From Chthoniobacteraceae bacterium (GTDB taxonomy: Bacteria; Verrucomicrobiota; Verrucomicrobiia; Chthoniobacterales; Chthoniobacteraceae): a stretch of 58,298 nt of DNA. Made by a program: the position numbers and the translations under genes. The notes beneath the pieces are model-generated. The model had not been told where the DNA came from and made no database searches. It worked only from the letters and a program-made list of their open reading frames with translations. Position 1 is the first letter of the stretch. Every line of letters starts with the position of its first letter. The stretch is taken from the NCBI GenBank assembly GCA_947476255.1, contig CANJPY010000020.1, positions 1 to 58,298 of the forward strand, read 5' to 3'. Shown in pieces: positions 1 to 8,929 of this stretch.

Positions 1-416
1 CCGTCTCCGTCCTTGTCGATGTAAACGCTCAAATGAGGTGGATGCACAAGGTAAAGACGATCCTTGTCCCACACGAGACCGCGCGGCGAGTCCACATCCT
101 TCACAAACTCCTTCACCTCGTCCGCCTGACCCGTGCCCTTGGTATCGCGAAGTCGCAGCACACGCCCCATGTTTGGCAACCGCCCCAAAGAACCATTGCG
201 GTCAGAACTCACATAAAGCGTTCCGTCCGGCGCCGCCGCACAAAACACCGGATAATTGGCCTTCGAGGGAGTGGCGAAAATCGTTGCCTCAAACCCCTCC
301 GCCACGGTCACATCCTTCAGAAGATCCGCCGCCGTCAGGGGGCCGTCCGCCCCCAATCCAACCCCACGAAGGGTCAAACTCATTCCGAGCGCAAACAGTG
401 CGAAGTGTGATTTCAT
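1..416 (-). CDS. PVC-type membrane-bound dehydrogenase, N-terminal part (truncated by window edge)
   Basis: Reading leftward from the ATG at 414-416 there is an open frame with no stop up to base 1, so only about 138 N-terminal residues are visible. It begins with a hydrophobic signal peptide (MKSHFALFALGMSLTLRG), followed by a segment on a 'glutamate-Gly-Phe' theme (VAEGFEATIFATP) and beta-propeller-like strands (DGTLYVSSDRNGSLGR, DSPRGLVWDKDRLYLVHPP). This is the start of the large secreted Planctomycetes/Verrucomicrobia dehydrogenase family (TIGR02604 type), which usually carries a C-terminal CxxCH haem site that would lie outside the window. Family assignment is by recognition of the N-terminal pattern. 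The substrate is unknown. It diverges from the EamA transporter gene at 555. Confidence 0.75.
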   Translation of the reverse strand, partial: MKSHFALFALGMSLTLRGVGLGADGPLTAADLLKDVTVAEGFEATIFATPSKANYPVFCAAAPDGTLYVSSDRNGSLGRLPNMGRVLRLRDTKGTGQADEVKEFVKDVDSPRGLVWDKDRLYLVHPPHLSVYIDKDGD

Positions 417-554
417 GAAAGCTAGAATAGATGGGGGTGGAGAGCTAGGCGAAAAGTTATCTCCGACCCTCCAGATTTATTAGCTAAAGATTGCGCGAGT
501 GCTCCAGACCTCCATGCGCCTTGATCCCGCGACCATCATCGCCAACTATGCAGG

Positions 555-1448
555 ATGTCTTTTCCCCTCGACACCACACTGCCCCTCCTAGCAGCCGTTG
601 TGTACGCACTGTCGGCTCTGTATCTCAAACGCGCCACCATGGAAGGCGGCGGCCTCTGGCGCATCACCTTCCTGACCAACTGGGGACAGGCCGTCTTTCT
701 CCTTCCTCTACTTTGGTTTGGACACGGCCACCTCGACACTCGCGAAATCTGGCATATTGTTGTGACCTCGTTCGTATTCTTTCTCGGACAACTCAGCGTT
801 TTTGCAGGAATGCGCTACGGCGACGTCTCCGTCGTCACTCCAGTCATGGGCGTCAAAGTCATTTTCGTCGCGGCGCTCGTGACTCATTTCGCACACGAAC
901 AACTGCCCATCCAATGGTGGATCGCTGCCGGAATCAGCGCAACTGCCGCGGCCTTACTCGCCGGCGGACGCTCAGACAACGCCGGCGGTGTTTGGCCCGG
1001 CCTGGCGGGCGGACTCGGCGCGGCTCTCGCCTTTTCCGGCGTGGACGTGCTTTATCAGGAGTGGGCAGGCGGTCTTGGCGTATGGCGTTTCTCCGCGTAC
1101 GTCGCACTCGCGATGGGACTCTGGTCCCTCTCCCTGCTTCCCATCCTCGAAGGCCCTTGGTGGCAACTGTCCGCCCCAGTCACTCGCGCATTCCTCCCCG
1201 GTCTCCTCACTACCATCGGCCAGGTGCTCCTCATGGCCTACTGCGTCGTTGAGCTCAAAGGAGCCGCCTGGGCGAATCTCCTCTACAGCTCAAGAGGCCT
1301 TTGGAGCGTCGCCCTTGTCTGGGCTGCCGGTGCCACATTTGGCAACAACGAAAGCAAAGCAGGCGGCGGCGTGATGCTCAGGCGTCTCGCCGGCGCTGGA
1401 CTCATGCTCGCAGCCATCGCCCTCGTGCTCTCCTCACAATCACGCTAG
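555..1448 (+). CDS. EamA/DMT-family membrane transporter
   Basis: The 297-residue product is almost entirely hydrophobic, with about ten predicted membrane helices in two similar halves, as expected for the drug/metabolite transporter superfamily. Charged stretches are short, and the glycine/alanine-rich helices around residues 4-20, 34-52, 66-100 and 126-150 match EamA packing. Its substrate cannot be inferred. DMT members export amino acids, nucleotides or sugars. The ATG at 555 places the first helix right at the N terminus. An ATG at 548 is in another frame. The gene is alone on its strand here, divergent from the truncated dehydrogenase gene and convergent with the FAD oxidoreductase gene, so it is probably a single transcription unit. 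Confidence 0.8.
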   Translation: MSFPLDTTLPLLAAVVYALSALYLKRATMEGGGLWRITFLTNWGQAVFLLPLLWFGHGHLDTREIWHIVVTSFVFFLGQLSVFAGMRYGDVSVVTPVMGVKVIFVAALVTHFAHEQLPIQWWIAAGISATAAALLAGGRSDNAGGVWPGLAGGLGAALAFSGVDVLYQEWAGGLGVWRFSAYVALAMGLWSLSLLPILEGPWWQLSAPVTRAFLPGLLTTIGQVLLMAYCVVELKGAAWANLLYSSRGLWSVALVWAAGATFGNNESKAGGGVMLRRLAGAGLMLAAIALVLSSQSR

Positions 1449-1494
1449 CCTAAGCTGCAATCTAAAAACCATCCGACTGGCTCCCCGGGCGTGC

Positions 1495-3141
1495 TCAGTT
1501 CTTCTTCTCGGGCGCCTGATATTCAAGCACCTGTCCGTCGGCAAGCAACCGCTCCCTAAGAACACCATAGGGCAAATCTTGCACCGGCGACTTCCTTTCA
1601 ATCGCCAGGCAGGCGGCAGTCCCAACAGTCTGCCCAAGGATCATGAACACAGGTTCCATCCGAATGCTGCCATACGCTATATGTGAACTACTCACACATA
1701 CAGGAACCAACAAATTGTCAGCCTCCCCGCGCTTGGGAACCGTTGCTCCATAGGAAATCTCGTAAGGCGAAGCACGAACTCCGATGTCACCCTCGTTTTG
1801 AAGAAACCCCTCGGGCGTGATATACCGCTGCGTATTGTGCGAATCAATGGTGTAGCTGCCCATGCCCACAGACTCCGGCGTGGCCCGCTTCTTGAGGAGC
1901 TCATTTTCGGTCATCACATACTGCCCAAGCATCCGGCGCGCTTCCCTCACGTAAATCTGGTGCGGCCAGTGCTCGTTGTCCAAAAACTCATCCTTGGGCA
2001 GCCCGTAGGTCGCAGCCTTTTCACGCACGACAGACGGAACCCGGGGATCATTGGCGAGGAAATACAACAGTCCCTGTTGATACGTACGGTGTTCGGCAAG
2101 AATCTCCCGCCGCTTCTCGTAGCTGGCTTCGGGATATTCGTAATTCATTCCAATATTATCAAAACTAAATGGACCGTGATTGTTCGTGTCCGTCTTATGA
2201 TTTGGAATCGGATCGAATTTTTGAAACATCTCCCCCCACCCCGTGTCCAGCACACGCAGCAAAATCTCGTATTGGTTGGGATCATAACCCGCTGGCTTTG
2301 GAAAGGGGATCCGGTTTTCCTCCGCCGTCGTCGCACAAAACCTGTAACAGTAGGCCTGCACCCTTTTATCCCCGGCTCCGTACTCCCCCGGCGGCTCAGT
2401 ACTAACCCGCGGCAGAACTCCGCTCTTTGGATCACCGGGAATTTTGTACGGACTGACCTGCAACTTTCCAAAATGATGCCCGTGGTGCAGCACCCCGACC
2501 TGAATCCCATTCCACGTCTCGCCGTAAACCGACTGGGCTTCGCGTCCCACGTGGTAGCTCACGCCCGCTGCCGCCAAAAGATCCCCTTCATACGTGGCAT
2601 CAATGAACATTTTACCACCGTATTTCTTCCCCGATAACATCGTGATTTCCTGAATCGTTTGTCCCTTCTTTGAGACGCCGCTCTTACGATCCAGCCATTC
2701 ATCACGGAAAACTGGGATGTCAAATTCACGCACGTAAGCCTCAAAAACCCTCTCGGCAACGCTGGGTTCGAATATCCACATCGTCCGTTGTTCACCGTCC
2801 ATCGCAGGGGTACCCTGGCCTTTGTTCCCATACTCGTCGCGCTTTTGAAACCTCCAAGTTTCGGGCTTCTGATACTCCTTCCAAATCCGGTGGTAAAAGT
2901 CGCGAGAAAGGCCACCGATGACCGCCTTGTTTCCGGTGTCAGTAAATCCCAGCCCGCTGCTAGAGAGCCCTCCGAGATGCTTATCCGGCCCCACGACAAC
3001 CACCGAGCGCCCCATCTTCTTGGCTTGTACTGCAGCCACAACACCGGCGGATGTCGCGCCGTAAACAACCACATCGTAATCGGCCGCACTGACTGTAACG
3101 CAGAGGGCTGCCAGCGGGAGAATGACAGAACGAATGACCAT
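1495..3141 (-). CDS. Secreted FAD-dependent oxidoreductase (FAD_oxidored family)
   Basis: 548 residues from the ATG at 3139-3141. A further in-frame start at 3186 would add 15 polar residues ahead of the signal peptide and is less likely. After the signal (VIRSVILPLAALCVTVSA) comes a Rossmann FAD-binding segment (YDVVVYGATSAGVVAAVQAK) with the GATSAG variant of GxGxxG, then the family blocks LGGLSSSGLGFTDTGNK and IDATYEGDLLAAAGVSYHVGRE. The C-terminal block SSHIAYGSIRMEPVFMILGQ is also typical. This family is abundant in PVC bacteria and is often found beside glycan-degradation genes. Reaction and electron acceptor are unknown. A paralogue of the same architecture lies at 55012-56751. The gene diverges from the DUF1592 cytochrome gene at 3389, and the shared upstream region shows no clear operator. 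Confidence 0.82.
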   Translation of the reverse strand: MVIRSVILPLAALCVTVSAADYDVVVYGATSAGVVAAVQAKKMGRSVVVVGPDKHLGGLSSSGLGFTDTGNKAVIGGLSRDFYHRIWKEYQKPETWRFQKRDEYGNKGQGTPAMDGEQRTMWIFEPSVAERVFEAYVREFDIPVFRDEWLDRKSGVSKKGQTIQEITMLSGKKYGGKMFIDATYEGDLLAAAGVSYHVGREAQSVYGETWNGIQVGVLHHGHHFGKLQVSPYKIPGDPKSGVLPRVSTEPPGEYGAGDKRVQAYCYRFCATTAEENRIPFPKPAGYDPNQYEILLRVLDTGWGEMFQKFDPIPNHKTDTNNHGPFSFDNIGMNYEYPEASYEKRREILAEHRTYQQGLLYFLANDPRVPSVVREKAATYGLPKDEFLDNEHWPHQIYVREARRMLGQYVMTENELLKKRATPESVGMGSYTIDSHNTQRYITPEGFLQNEGDIGVRASPYEISYGATVPKRGEADNLLVPVCVSSSHIAYGSIRMEPVFMILGQTVGTAACLAIERKSPVQDLPYGVLRERLLADGQVLEYQAPEKKN

Positions 3142-3388
3142 AGGACTGCACTTATCGTCGCCAAGCTTATCGGCGTCAACATTCATACAACTCTCTCTAC
3201 AGACTGAATCACGAGGGCTCCCGTTTCAAATCCCAGCAAACCCAAAGAATGTCAGCTCGTGCGTGGCGTCGGCAGAAACGACAGCCTCTCAAAAACCAAC
3301 CACGAAACATTCACCCGCTGGAGTGCCATAAATGAACTGGTGCTCAGCTCTGAAATGCACAGAATCACCCAAGGTCGCAACACACCCC

Positions 3389-5995
3389 ATGCGCAAAACC
3401 TTTCTCATTCTTTTCGCCTTCTCATCCGCTTTCCTTGCCTTCGTTTCACCCAGTGACGCGAAGTCAGAAAAACCGGCCTCCAACGCCTCCCCTGCGAAAG
3501 TCGACCCTCAGACATTTAAACCTGATGATAGTGGTTTTAAAACTACGGTGCAGCCGTTTGTCCAAGAATACTGCATCTCCTGTCACGGCTCCAAAAAGCA
3601 AAAGGGCGACCTGCGACTCGACACCCTTGAGAACCGTCTGACAGACCCGGGCATTTCGGCAAAGTGGGCTGAAGTCCTTAACGTGTTAAACCGGCATGAA
3701 ATGCCCCCTGAGGACGAAAAACAACCGTCGAAGGAGAAGTCTGCAATGTTTGCAACATGGCTCGAGCACGAACTTTCCAGAGCTGAGGTAGCAAAGCGCT
3801 CCACCCGCGTTGTACTACGCCGGATGAACCGGGCCGAATACAACAACACAATTCGCGACCTTGTCGGCGTCGACTACAAACCCGCAGACAAGTTTCCGGA
3901 GGACCCTCCGGCCGGTGGCTTCGACAACATTGGCCAGGCATTGAGCATCTCGCCCATGCAAATAGAACTCTACTACGCAGCAGCGCGCCAGATTCTGGAT
4001 CGTGCGCTCGTCCAGGGTGCACAGCCGGCCTCCATCAAATGGCGCTTTGAACCAGAGGAAAACAACCTTGGCAATGACCGGTACCGAGTCCAACGCGACA
4101 ACCAGAAATCGATCATCTTAAACATGGGTAAGAACCCGGTCGAAAACGGCTTCACCATTATCCACCACGATTCGTGGGACAAACATCCGAATGTCCGTAA
4201 TTTCAACGTGCCGTCTCCTGGCGAATATGTCGTTCGCTTCCGTGCGGCAGGGCGCACACCCGATCGAACGGCCGTAGTCCAGTCTGCCCGCCCGATATTG
4301 GAGCAGCGCAGAGACGAACAGACCGCTAAAAAACCTGAAGGCCAAGACCGCAATGAAAAGCAAATGCAGAATGATCTGCAGCATTTCGCCACACACTCCG
4401 TCTATGAATACGGTCCGCCAAGATTAAAGCTCGTCCAAAACTTGGGCGGCACCCCCAAGGTACTTGCCGAAATGGACATCGATGCCACGGAAGACGCGCC
4501 ACGGGAATATGAGGTGCGGGGTGATTTCAACACGCAAAGTGCTGCAATCGAGTTTTTAAACAGCTACGAAATCCCGAAGCTTCTCGAGAATTTTTGGATG
4601 CAGGGCCGCGATGAATTTGCGCGGCCCACGCTCCTCCTCGATTGGATAGAATTGGAAGGACCAATCCATCCCGTGTGGCCGCCAAAAAGTCATCAAAACC
4701 TCCTCCATGACTCACCCAATCGCGATACAAACGAAACGGCGTATGCCGAGGAAGTGGTTCGTCGCTTTATGGAGAGAGCCTACCGCAGGCCTGTTCAAAA
4801 GGAGGAAGTGGCCTCCAAGCTTGCACTTTTTCTAAAGCAGCGTCCGCAGAAGGAAACTTTTATGGAAGCCATCAAAGTCCCCTTGGCTGCCGTTCTCGCG
4901 TCTCCTCATTTTCTTTACCTCATCGAACCGGAAGAATCCGCCGCAAAGCCTCGGAAACTTTCTCCATACGAAACAGCTTCGCGGTTGTCCTACTTCCTCT
5001 GGTCATCCATGCCCGATGAAACACTTCTGGGACTTGCCAGATCCGGAGAACTCCAGAAGGCCGGGAACCTGAAGAGCCAGATGCAACGCATGCTCGCTGA
5101 TGAAAAGAGCAGTGCCTTTGTTAAAAACTTCACAGGTCAATGGCTGGGCCTTCGCAAGGTCGGTGCAAATCCCCCCTCAAAGACCCTGTATCCGGAATAC
5201 GACCGCCACTTCGAAACATCCATTGTGCAAGAGACCGAAGCGTTTTTCGCCGAGATTTTAAAACACAACCTCGACGCACGAAACCTGATCAAAAGCGACT
5301 TTGTCACTATCAACGAGCGGCTCGCTCGCTTCTATCACATCCCAGGTGTTAAGGGGGACGCGATCCGCAAGGTACCTTCGCCTCCAGAATCTCACCGTGG
5401 TGGAATTATCACCCAAGCCTCCATTCACAGCATCACCTCTAACGGCACCCGAACCTCACCTGTCGTTCGCGGGGTTTGGATTCTCCGCACGCTCCTTGGA
5501 AGCGATCCGGGCCTGCCGGTGGCAAATGTCGGAGAAATACAGTCCAGCGTTCCAGGAATCGACAAAGCGACCGTCCGCCAGCGCTTGGCCATTCACCGCG
5601 AAACACCCTCGTGCGCGCGCTGCCACGACAAAATAGACCCGCTCGGACTGGCACTTGAAAACTTCAATGCAACGGGCGAATGGAGGGACCAGGAAGGACA
5701 TGGGTACAACGGACGGATCGACAAAAACGATCCTGTCATTGATGCCTCTGCAAAGATGCCGGACGGCACTGAATTTAAAGGGGTCGAAGGACTTCAAGAG
5801 CAACTCTTAAAACAGGAAGATCTCTTTTTAACGGCTCTCGCGTCCCAGCTCACCACCTACGCCCTGGGCCGGGAACTGGGTTTCTCCGACCGGGTGATGA
5901 TTCGGGAATTTGTAGCTGCCATGAAAAAGCAAGGGTACACGCTCGAATCACTGTTAAGCAGCATCATCACCTCCAACGCCTTTGTGACAAAATAA
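3389..5995 (+). CDS. Secreted planctomycete-type cytochrome, DUF1587/1595/1592/1588/1585
   Basis: 868 residues from the ATG at 3389, which opens a clear signal peptide (MRKTFLILFAFSSAFLAF). An upstream in-frame start at 3332 would bury it. A first haem-c site CISCH is at residues 62-66 in a PSCyt1-like segment. DUF1587 follows (RRMNRAEYNNTIRDLVGVD, FPEDPPAGGFDNIG), then DUF1595 (RRFMERAYRRPVQKEEV), DUF1592 (SPYETASRLSYFLWSSMPDE), DUF1588 with a second site CARCH at 742-746 followed by DKIDPLGLALENF, and a terminal DUF1585 (TTYALGRELGFSDR). This is the standard domain order of the planctomycete family, whose function is unsettled. It is presumably a periplasmic dihaem protein. The DUF1552 gene starts 18 nt downstream, and the two are always expected as a pair. 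Confidence 0.88.
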   Translation: MRKTFLILFAFSSAFLAFVSPSDAKSEKPASNASPAKVDPQTFKPDDSGFKTTVQPFVQEYCISCHGSKKQKGDLRLDTLENRLTDPGISAKWAEVLNVLNRHEMPPEDEKQPSKEKSAMFATWLEHELSRAEVAKRSTRVVLRRMNRAEYNNTIRDLVGVDYKPADKFPEDPPAGGFDNIGQALSISPMQIELYYAAARQILDRALVQGAQPASIKWRFEPEENNLGNDRYRVQRDNQKSIILNMGKNPVENGFTIIHHDSWDKHPNVRNFNVPSPGEYVVRFRAAGRTPDRTAVVQSARPILEQRRDEQTAKKPEGQDRNEKQMQNDLQHFATHSVYEYGPPRLKLVQNLGGTPKVLAEMDIDATEDAPREYEVRGDFNTQSAAIEFLNSYEIPKLLENFWMQGRDEFARPTLLLDWIELEGPIHPVWPPKSHQNLLHDSPNRDTNETAYAEEVVRRFMERAYRRPVQKEEVASKLALFLKQRPQKETFMEAIKVPLAAVLASPHFLYLIEPEESAAKPRKLSPYETASRLSYFLWSSMPDETLLGLARSGELQKAGNLKSQMQRMLADEKSSAFVKNFTGQWLGLRKVGANPPSKTLYPEYDRHFETSIVQETEAFFAEILKHNLDARNLIKSDFVTINERLARFYHIPGVKGDAIRKVPSPPESHRGGIITQASIHSITSNGTRTSPVVRGVWILRTLLGSDPGLPVANVGEIQSSVPGIDKATVRQRLAIHRETPSCARCHDKIDPLGLALENFNATGEWRDQEGHGYNGRIDKNDPVIDASAKMPDGTEFKGVEGLQEQLLKQEDLFLTALASQLTTYALGRELGFSDRVMIREFVAAMKKQGYTLESLLSSIITSNAFVTK

Positions 5996-6013
5996 GCGCC
6001 TCCAACTCCACCG

Positions 6014-7363
6014 ATGAATCCCCTTTTTCACACTCCCCTTCCCCGCCGCACCATGCTTCGTGGCATTGGCGCGTGCCTGGCACTCCCGCTTCTGGATGCC
6101 ATGCTCCCCCGCACCCTTCACGCGGCGCCATCGACCTACAAACCCGTTTCCAAGTCCGGTGCAAAACCCACACCCAGAGCCATTTTTTGCTATGTCTCAA
6201 ATGGCGTCAACATTCTGGAATGGGTTCCCGGAACCGCCGGAAAAAATTACACCCTCTCTCCCACCCTCGAAACCCTCACTGAACACCGGGACAGCTTCAG
6301 CGTCCTCAGTGGCTTGGGCCATCCACAGTGCACCGGCGGCCACAGCGGTGGAGACACCTGGTTAACAGGCGCGAATCTGCGCTCCGTACCCGGCAAGGAC
6401 TACACGAATTCCATATCGATTGACCAAGCCATTGCAGAGGTCGTCGGAGACAAAACGCGCTTCCCATCCCTTGAGTTGAGCGACATGTCCGGCACAGGTG
6501 CAGCCCTGCACAGTCATACTCTTTCCTTCGACCGCAACGGAACTCCACTGCCGGCCGAGAACAGCCCACAGAGGCTCTTTGAAAGGCTCTTCGTCCCCGA
6601 AGACAGCACCTCCAGGGAAGCAACGCTGAGACGGTATGCCGAAAAGCGAAGCATCCTGGATGACGTGCTCGGAGAGGCCAAGGCCCTCGAGAAAAAATTA
6701 GGCCGGGCGGATCAAGTCAAGATGGCTGAATATCTGGCTTCGGTGAGAGAGACAGAAATCAGGGTTCGAAAGCAAGAAGCATGGATTGACGTGCCGAAGC
6801 CCATCATTGATGCCACCGGGCTTCAACTCAATAGCAAGCCTGGCGATGGCCATGACAGACCGATGTGGTTGGATGTGATGCTTGAGATCAGCTACCTTGC
6901 GTTTGTGACCGATACGACACGCGTCATTTCCTTCGAATGGGCGCGCGAGGCCGGCGGACTGGGCGTGGGCGGTGAAAATCACCACGAACTTTCCCACCAC
7001 GGAGGAGATGCGGGAATGCTCTCCAAGCTCGCAACTGTAGACCGCGGTTATCTCACCCGCTTAAACAGGTTCATGTCTTTCCTAAAATCAACGCAAGAGG
7101 GCGAAGGCTCTATGCTGGACCACACAATGATTGTGTATGGGTCGGGCATGAATAGCGGTCCGAAAGGCGAACATTCTCCCAAGAACCTGCCCTTGCTTGT
7201 GGCAGGAGGCAGTGCATGGGGACTCACACATGGACAGCACATCGCCCACGACCCTCAAAAGCATCCTCCCCTCTCCAACGTCCTGCTCACAGTGGCCCAA
7301 AAAATGGGCGTTCAAACCGCAAGATTTTCCGACAGCTCCGGATCGTTCTCAGAACTTGTGTAA
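6014..7363 (+). CDS. DUF1552 protein, Tat-type export signal, partner of the upstream cytochrome
   Basis: 449 residues. The N terminus LPRRTMLRGIGACLALPLL is a twin-arginine-like signal, so export in folded form is likely. The DUF1552 signature runs through the body: PRAIFCYVSNGVNILEWVPG near the mature start, a histidine-rich LGHPQCTGGHSGGDTWLTG around residue 105, VTDTTRVISFEWAREAGG near 300, and GENHHELSHHGGD just after. The closing region YGSGMNSGPKGEHSPKNLP then LPLLVAGGSAWGLTHGQHI is shared with the paralogue at 51517-52764. Function is unknown. The conserved histidines suggest metal binding and a sulfatase/phosphatase-like fold has been proposed for related DUF1501 proteins (inference). 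It is translated just after the DUF1592 cytochrome gene (18-nt gap) as a two-gene operon. Confidence 0.85.
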   Translation: MNPLFHTPLPRRTMLRGIGACLALPLLDAMLPRTLHAAPSTYKPVSKSGAKPTPRAIFCYVSNGVNILEWVPGTAGKNYTLSPTLETLTEHRDSFSVLSGLGHPQCTGGHSGGDTWLTGANLRSVPGKDYTNSISIDQAIAEVVGDKTRFPSLELSDMSGTGAALHSHTLSFDRNGTPLPAENSPQRLFERLFVPEDSTSREATLRRYAEKRSILDDVLGEAKALEKKLGRADQVKMAEYLASVRETEIRVRKQEAWIDVPKPIIDATGLQLNSKPGDGHDRPMWLDVMLEISYLAFVTDTTRVISFEWAREAGGLGVGGENHHELSHHGGDAGMLSKLATVDRGYLTRLNRFMSFLKSTQEGEGSMLDHTMIVYGSGMNSGPKGEHSPKNLPLLVAGGSAWGLTHGQHIAHDPQKHPPLSNVLLTVAQKMGVQTARFSDSSGSFSELV

Positions 7364-7474
7364 CCACTAAACAAACGCCTCGTCAATTTGCGTCGAAGAA
7401 TCAAGGACATTGAGGTCTATTGTTCAAACGGCTGTTTACTCGACTCTTGCTGATCTCCAGACCATTGAAGTTGA

Positions 7475-7705
7475 ATGGGCTTCGTGTTTGAACTCCTGAT
7501 CTCTTTACTGCTCGAGATCCTTCTGAAATGGACGGGCGAAACATTGCGCTTTGTGTTCTCTCTCGGCCGTCACCGCCCCATTTTCGCATTACTGGGGATC
7601 AGGGGCCTATTCACAAATTCATCGTCGTCCACCGCTAGCATTGGACTGGGACTTGTCTTTTGGGCTGTTGTTGTGGGGGCTTTCATTTCGTGGACCAGAT
7701 CTTAA
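7475..7705 (+). CDS. Small hypothetical membrane protein
   Basis: A 76-residue open frame beginning with ATG has two hydrophobic stretches (FVFELLISLLLEILL near the start, and IGLGLVFWAVVVGAFISW at the end) separated by a basic loop containing GRHRPIFALLG. It lies in the 450-nt space between the DUF1552 gene and the convergent lyase gene. No family is recognised and no ribosome-binding site is obvious, so it may be a chance frame. The membrane-like composition, with a positive inside loop, is the only support. Confidence 0.4.
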   Translation: MGFVFELLISLLLEILLKWTGETLRFVFSLGRHRPIFALLGIRGLFTNSSSSTASIGLGLVFWAVVVGAFISWTRS

Positions 7706-7813
7706 CAGGCAGAGCGAAGCGTTGAACTTATCGCTCTTGTTTCTCGTTCGCAAAGCATGCGCGCCTCGCCCCGGCTACGCCGCTCTTCATTTGTGAGATT
7801 TGCCAACGACAAA

Positions 7814-8731
7814 TCAGCGGGCAGAGTGAAACTCAAAGAAGCCGGCCTCCTCCAAATCAAGCCTTAATTCCTTCTCCTTTTCCGCAGACACGGAGGACAG
7901 TGGCAACCGCGTCGGACCGCAGTCGATTCCAATGATTCGCATGATTGCCTTTCCCGCGGGAAGCCCGCCCCATTTCAGGAGAACAGCGATCATGGCATTC
8001 GCACGCGCTTGTTCGGCTTGTGCTGCAACAAGATCTCCTCGGGTGAAGGCCTCAAGGAGCCGGTGATAAACAGGCGCGGCAAAGTTGTAGGTGCTTCCAA
8101 TCGCCCCGGTTGCCCCGAGCGAGAGTCCTGCGAGGAGAATTTCATCCCGCCCGAAAAGCGCATCGAAACCGCCGTCGTCAAGGCGCAGGCATGCGGCAAA
8201 GTCCATCAGGTTTTCGTAGGTGAACTTGACGCCTGCAAGGTTTGGGATGCGCGAGCGGCTGGCCTGAAGGAAGTCAACGGCAGGGATGTGAACCCCTGTC
8301 ATCGAAGGAATGTGATAGTAATAAAAAGGCAATCCGGGCGCGGCGGCTGCTACCTCCGAGCAATACGCTACCAAGTCTGGCGTCTGAGACGGCTTGAAAA
8401 AAAACGGCGCAAGACTCCCGACTGCAAAAGCTCCAATCGCCTGAGCGTGAGCAGCGAGGGCCTTTGCATCCGGCAGGCAGGTATGCCCTACATGGACGAT
8501 AACCTTGAGATCAGCGCCGGCGACTTCACACCAACGGGCGGCGACAGCCATACGCTCCGCTAAACTCAGAGACGCCCCCTCGCCCGTAGTTCCGCACACA
8601 AACGCGGCGGAAACTCCATTGACCACAAGAGAATGAAACTGCGCTTCAATACGCTCAAGATTCAGGCTGCCATCTTGATGGAGCGCGGTATACGGCGCCG
8701 CTATCAGGCCGTTTAATTTTGGATACTTCAT
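7814..8731 (-). CDS. nanA: N-acetylneuraminate lyase-like aldolase (DHDPS family)
   Basis: 305 residues of the dihydrodipicolinate synthase/N-acetylneuraminate lyase TIM-barrel family, cytoplasmic. The GTTGEG phosphate/carboxylate loop is at residues 47-52, the active-site tyrosine region FYYYHIPSMTGVHIP at 136-150 (Tyr139), and the Schiff-base lysine in GVKFTYENLMDF (Lys169). The FYYYHIP...TGV and GVKF...LMDF signatures resemble vertebrate NPL-type lyases more than DapA, which normally has YNVP. The reaction would split N-acetylneuraminate into N-acetylmannosamine and pyruvate. Context agrees: a divergent GntR/LacI-type regulator at 8928 and a sialate O-acetylesterase behind it. Other 2-keto-3-deoxy sugar acids remain possible, since the family is functionally diverse. 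The symbol is given as probable. Confidence 0.75.
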   Translation of the reverse strand: MKYPKLNGLIAAPYTALHQDGSLNLERIEAQFHSLVVNGVSAAFVCGTTGEGASLSLAERMAVAARWCEVAGADLKVIVHVGHTCLPDAKALAAHAQAIGAFAVGSLAPFFFKPSQTPDLVAYCSEVAAAAPGLPFYYYHIPSMTGVHIPAVDFLQASRSRIPNLAGVKFTYENLMDFAACLRLDDGGFDALFGRDEILLAGLSLGATGAIGSTYNFAAPVYHRLLEAFTRGDLVAAQAEQARANAMIAVLLKWGGLPAGKAIMRIIGIDCGPTRLPLSSVSAEKEKELRLDLEEAGFFEFHSAR

Positions 8732-8846
8732 ATTTGGATGCTTTGGTTAAAGATTCGAGCTCCCGCCTTTTGGGTCACATTTAACAGGCGAATGTATCGG
8801 AGCGGCTGCGCCGTCAAGAAACAGCGTTTAGGGATCGAAAGGACAC

Positions 8847-8868
8847 TTGCATAGGAGAAACCATGCAA
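8847..8868. promoter_or_regulatory. Inverted repeat TTGCAT-N10-ATGCAA in the divergent lyase/regulator promoter region
   Basis: A perfect 6-bp inverted repeat with a 10-nt spacer lies in the 196-nt region between the divergent lyase and regulator genes, 116 bp upstream of the lyase start. It could be an operator for either gene. Only the symmetry is visible. Confidence 0.3.
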
Positions 8869-8906
8869 TACTGCCCACAAGGACAACTTGAATTCGAACG
8901 AGGAGT

Positions 8907-8929
8907 ACTGGTAATAAAAACAAACCAGT
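8907..8929. promoter_or_regulatory. Candidate autoregulatory operator ACTGGT-N11-ACCAGT
   Basis: A perfect 6-bp inverted repeat (ACTGGT and ACCAGT, 11-nt spacer) ends on the GTG start codon of the GntR/LacI-type regulator gene at 8928. A repressor bound here would block its own gene. Symmetry and position are seen; binding is inferred. Confidence 0.35.

Noticed and set aside
491..1252. A 253-codon frame overlapping the EamA transporter
   Set aside because: It is rich in Arg/Ser/His and out of frame with a convincing membrane protein.
8733..8741. The 9-mer TTTGGATGC, also at 10049-10057 and 25520-25528
   Set aside because: Orientation and distance to starts differ in all three places, so it is probably chance.
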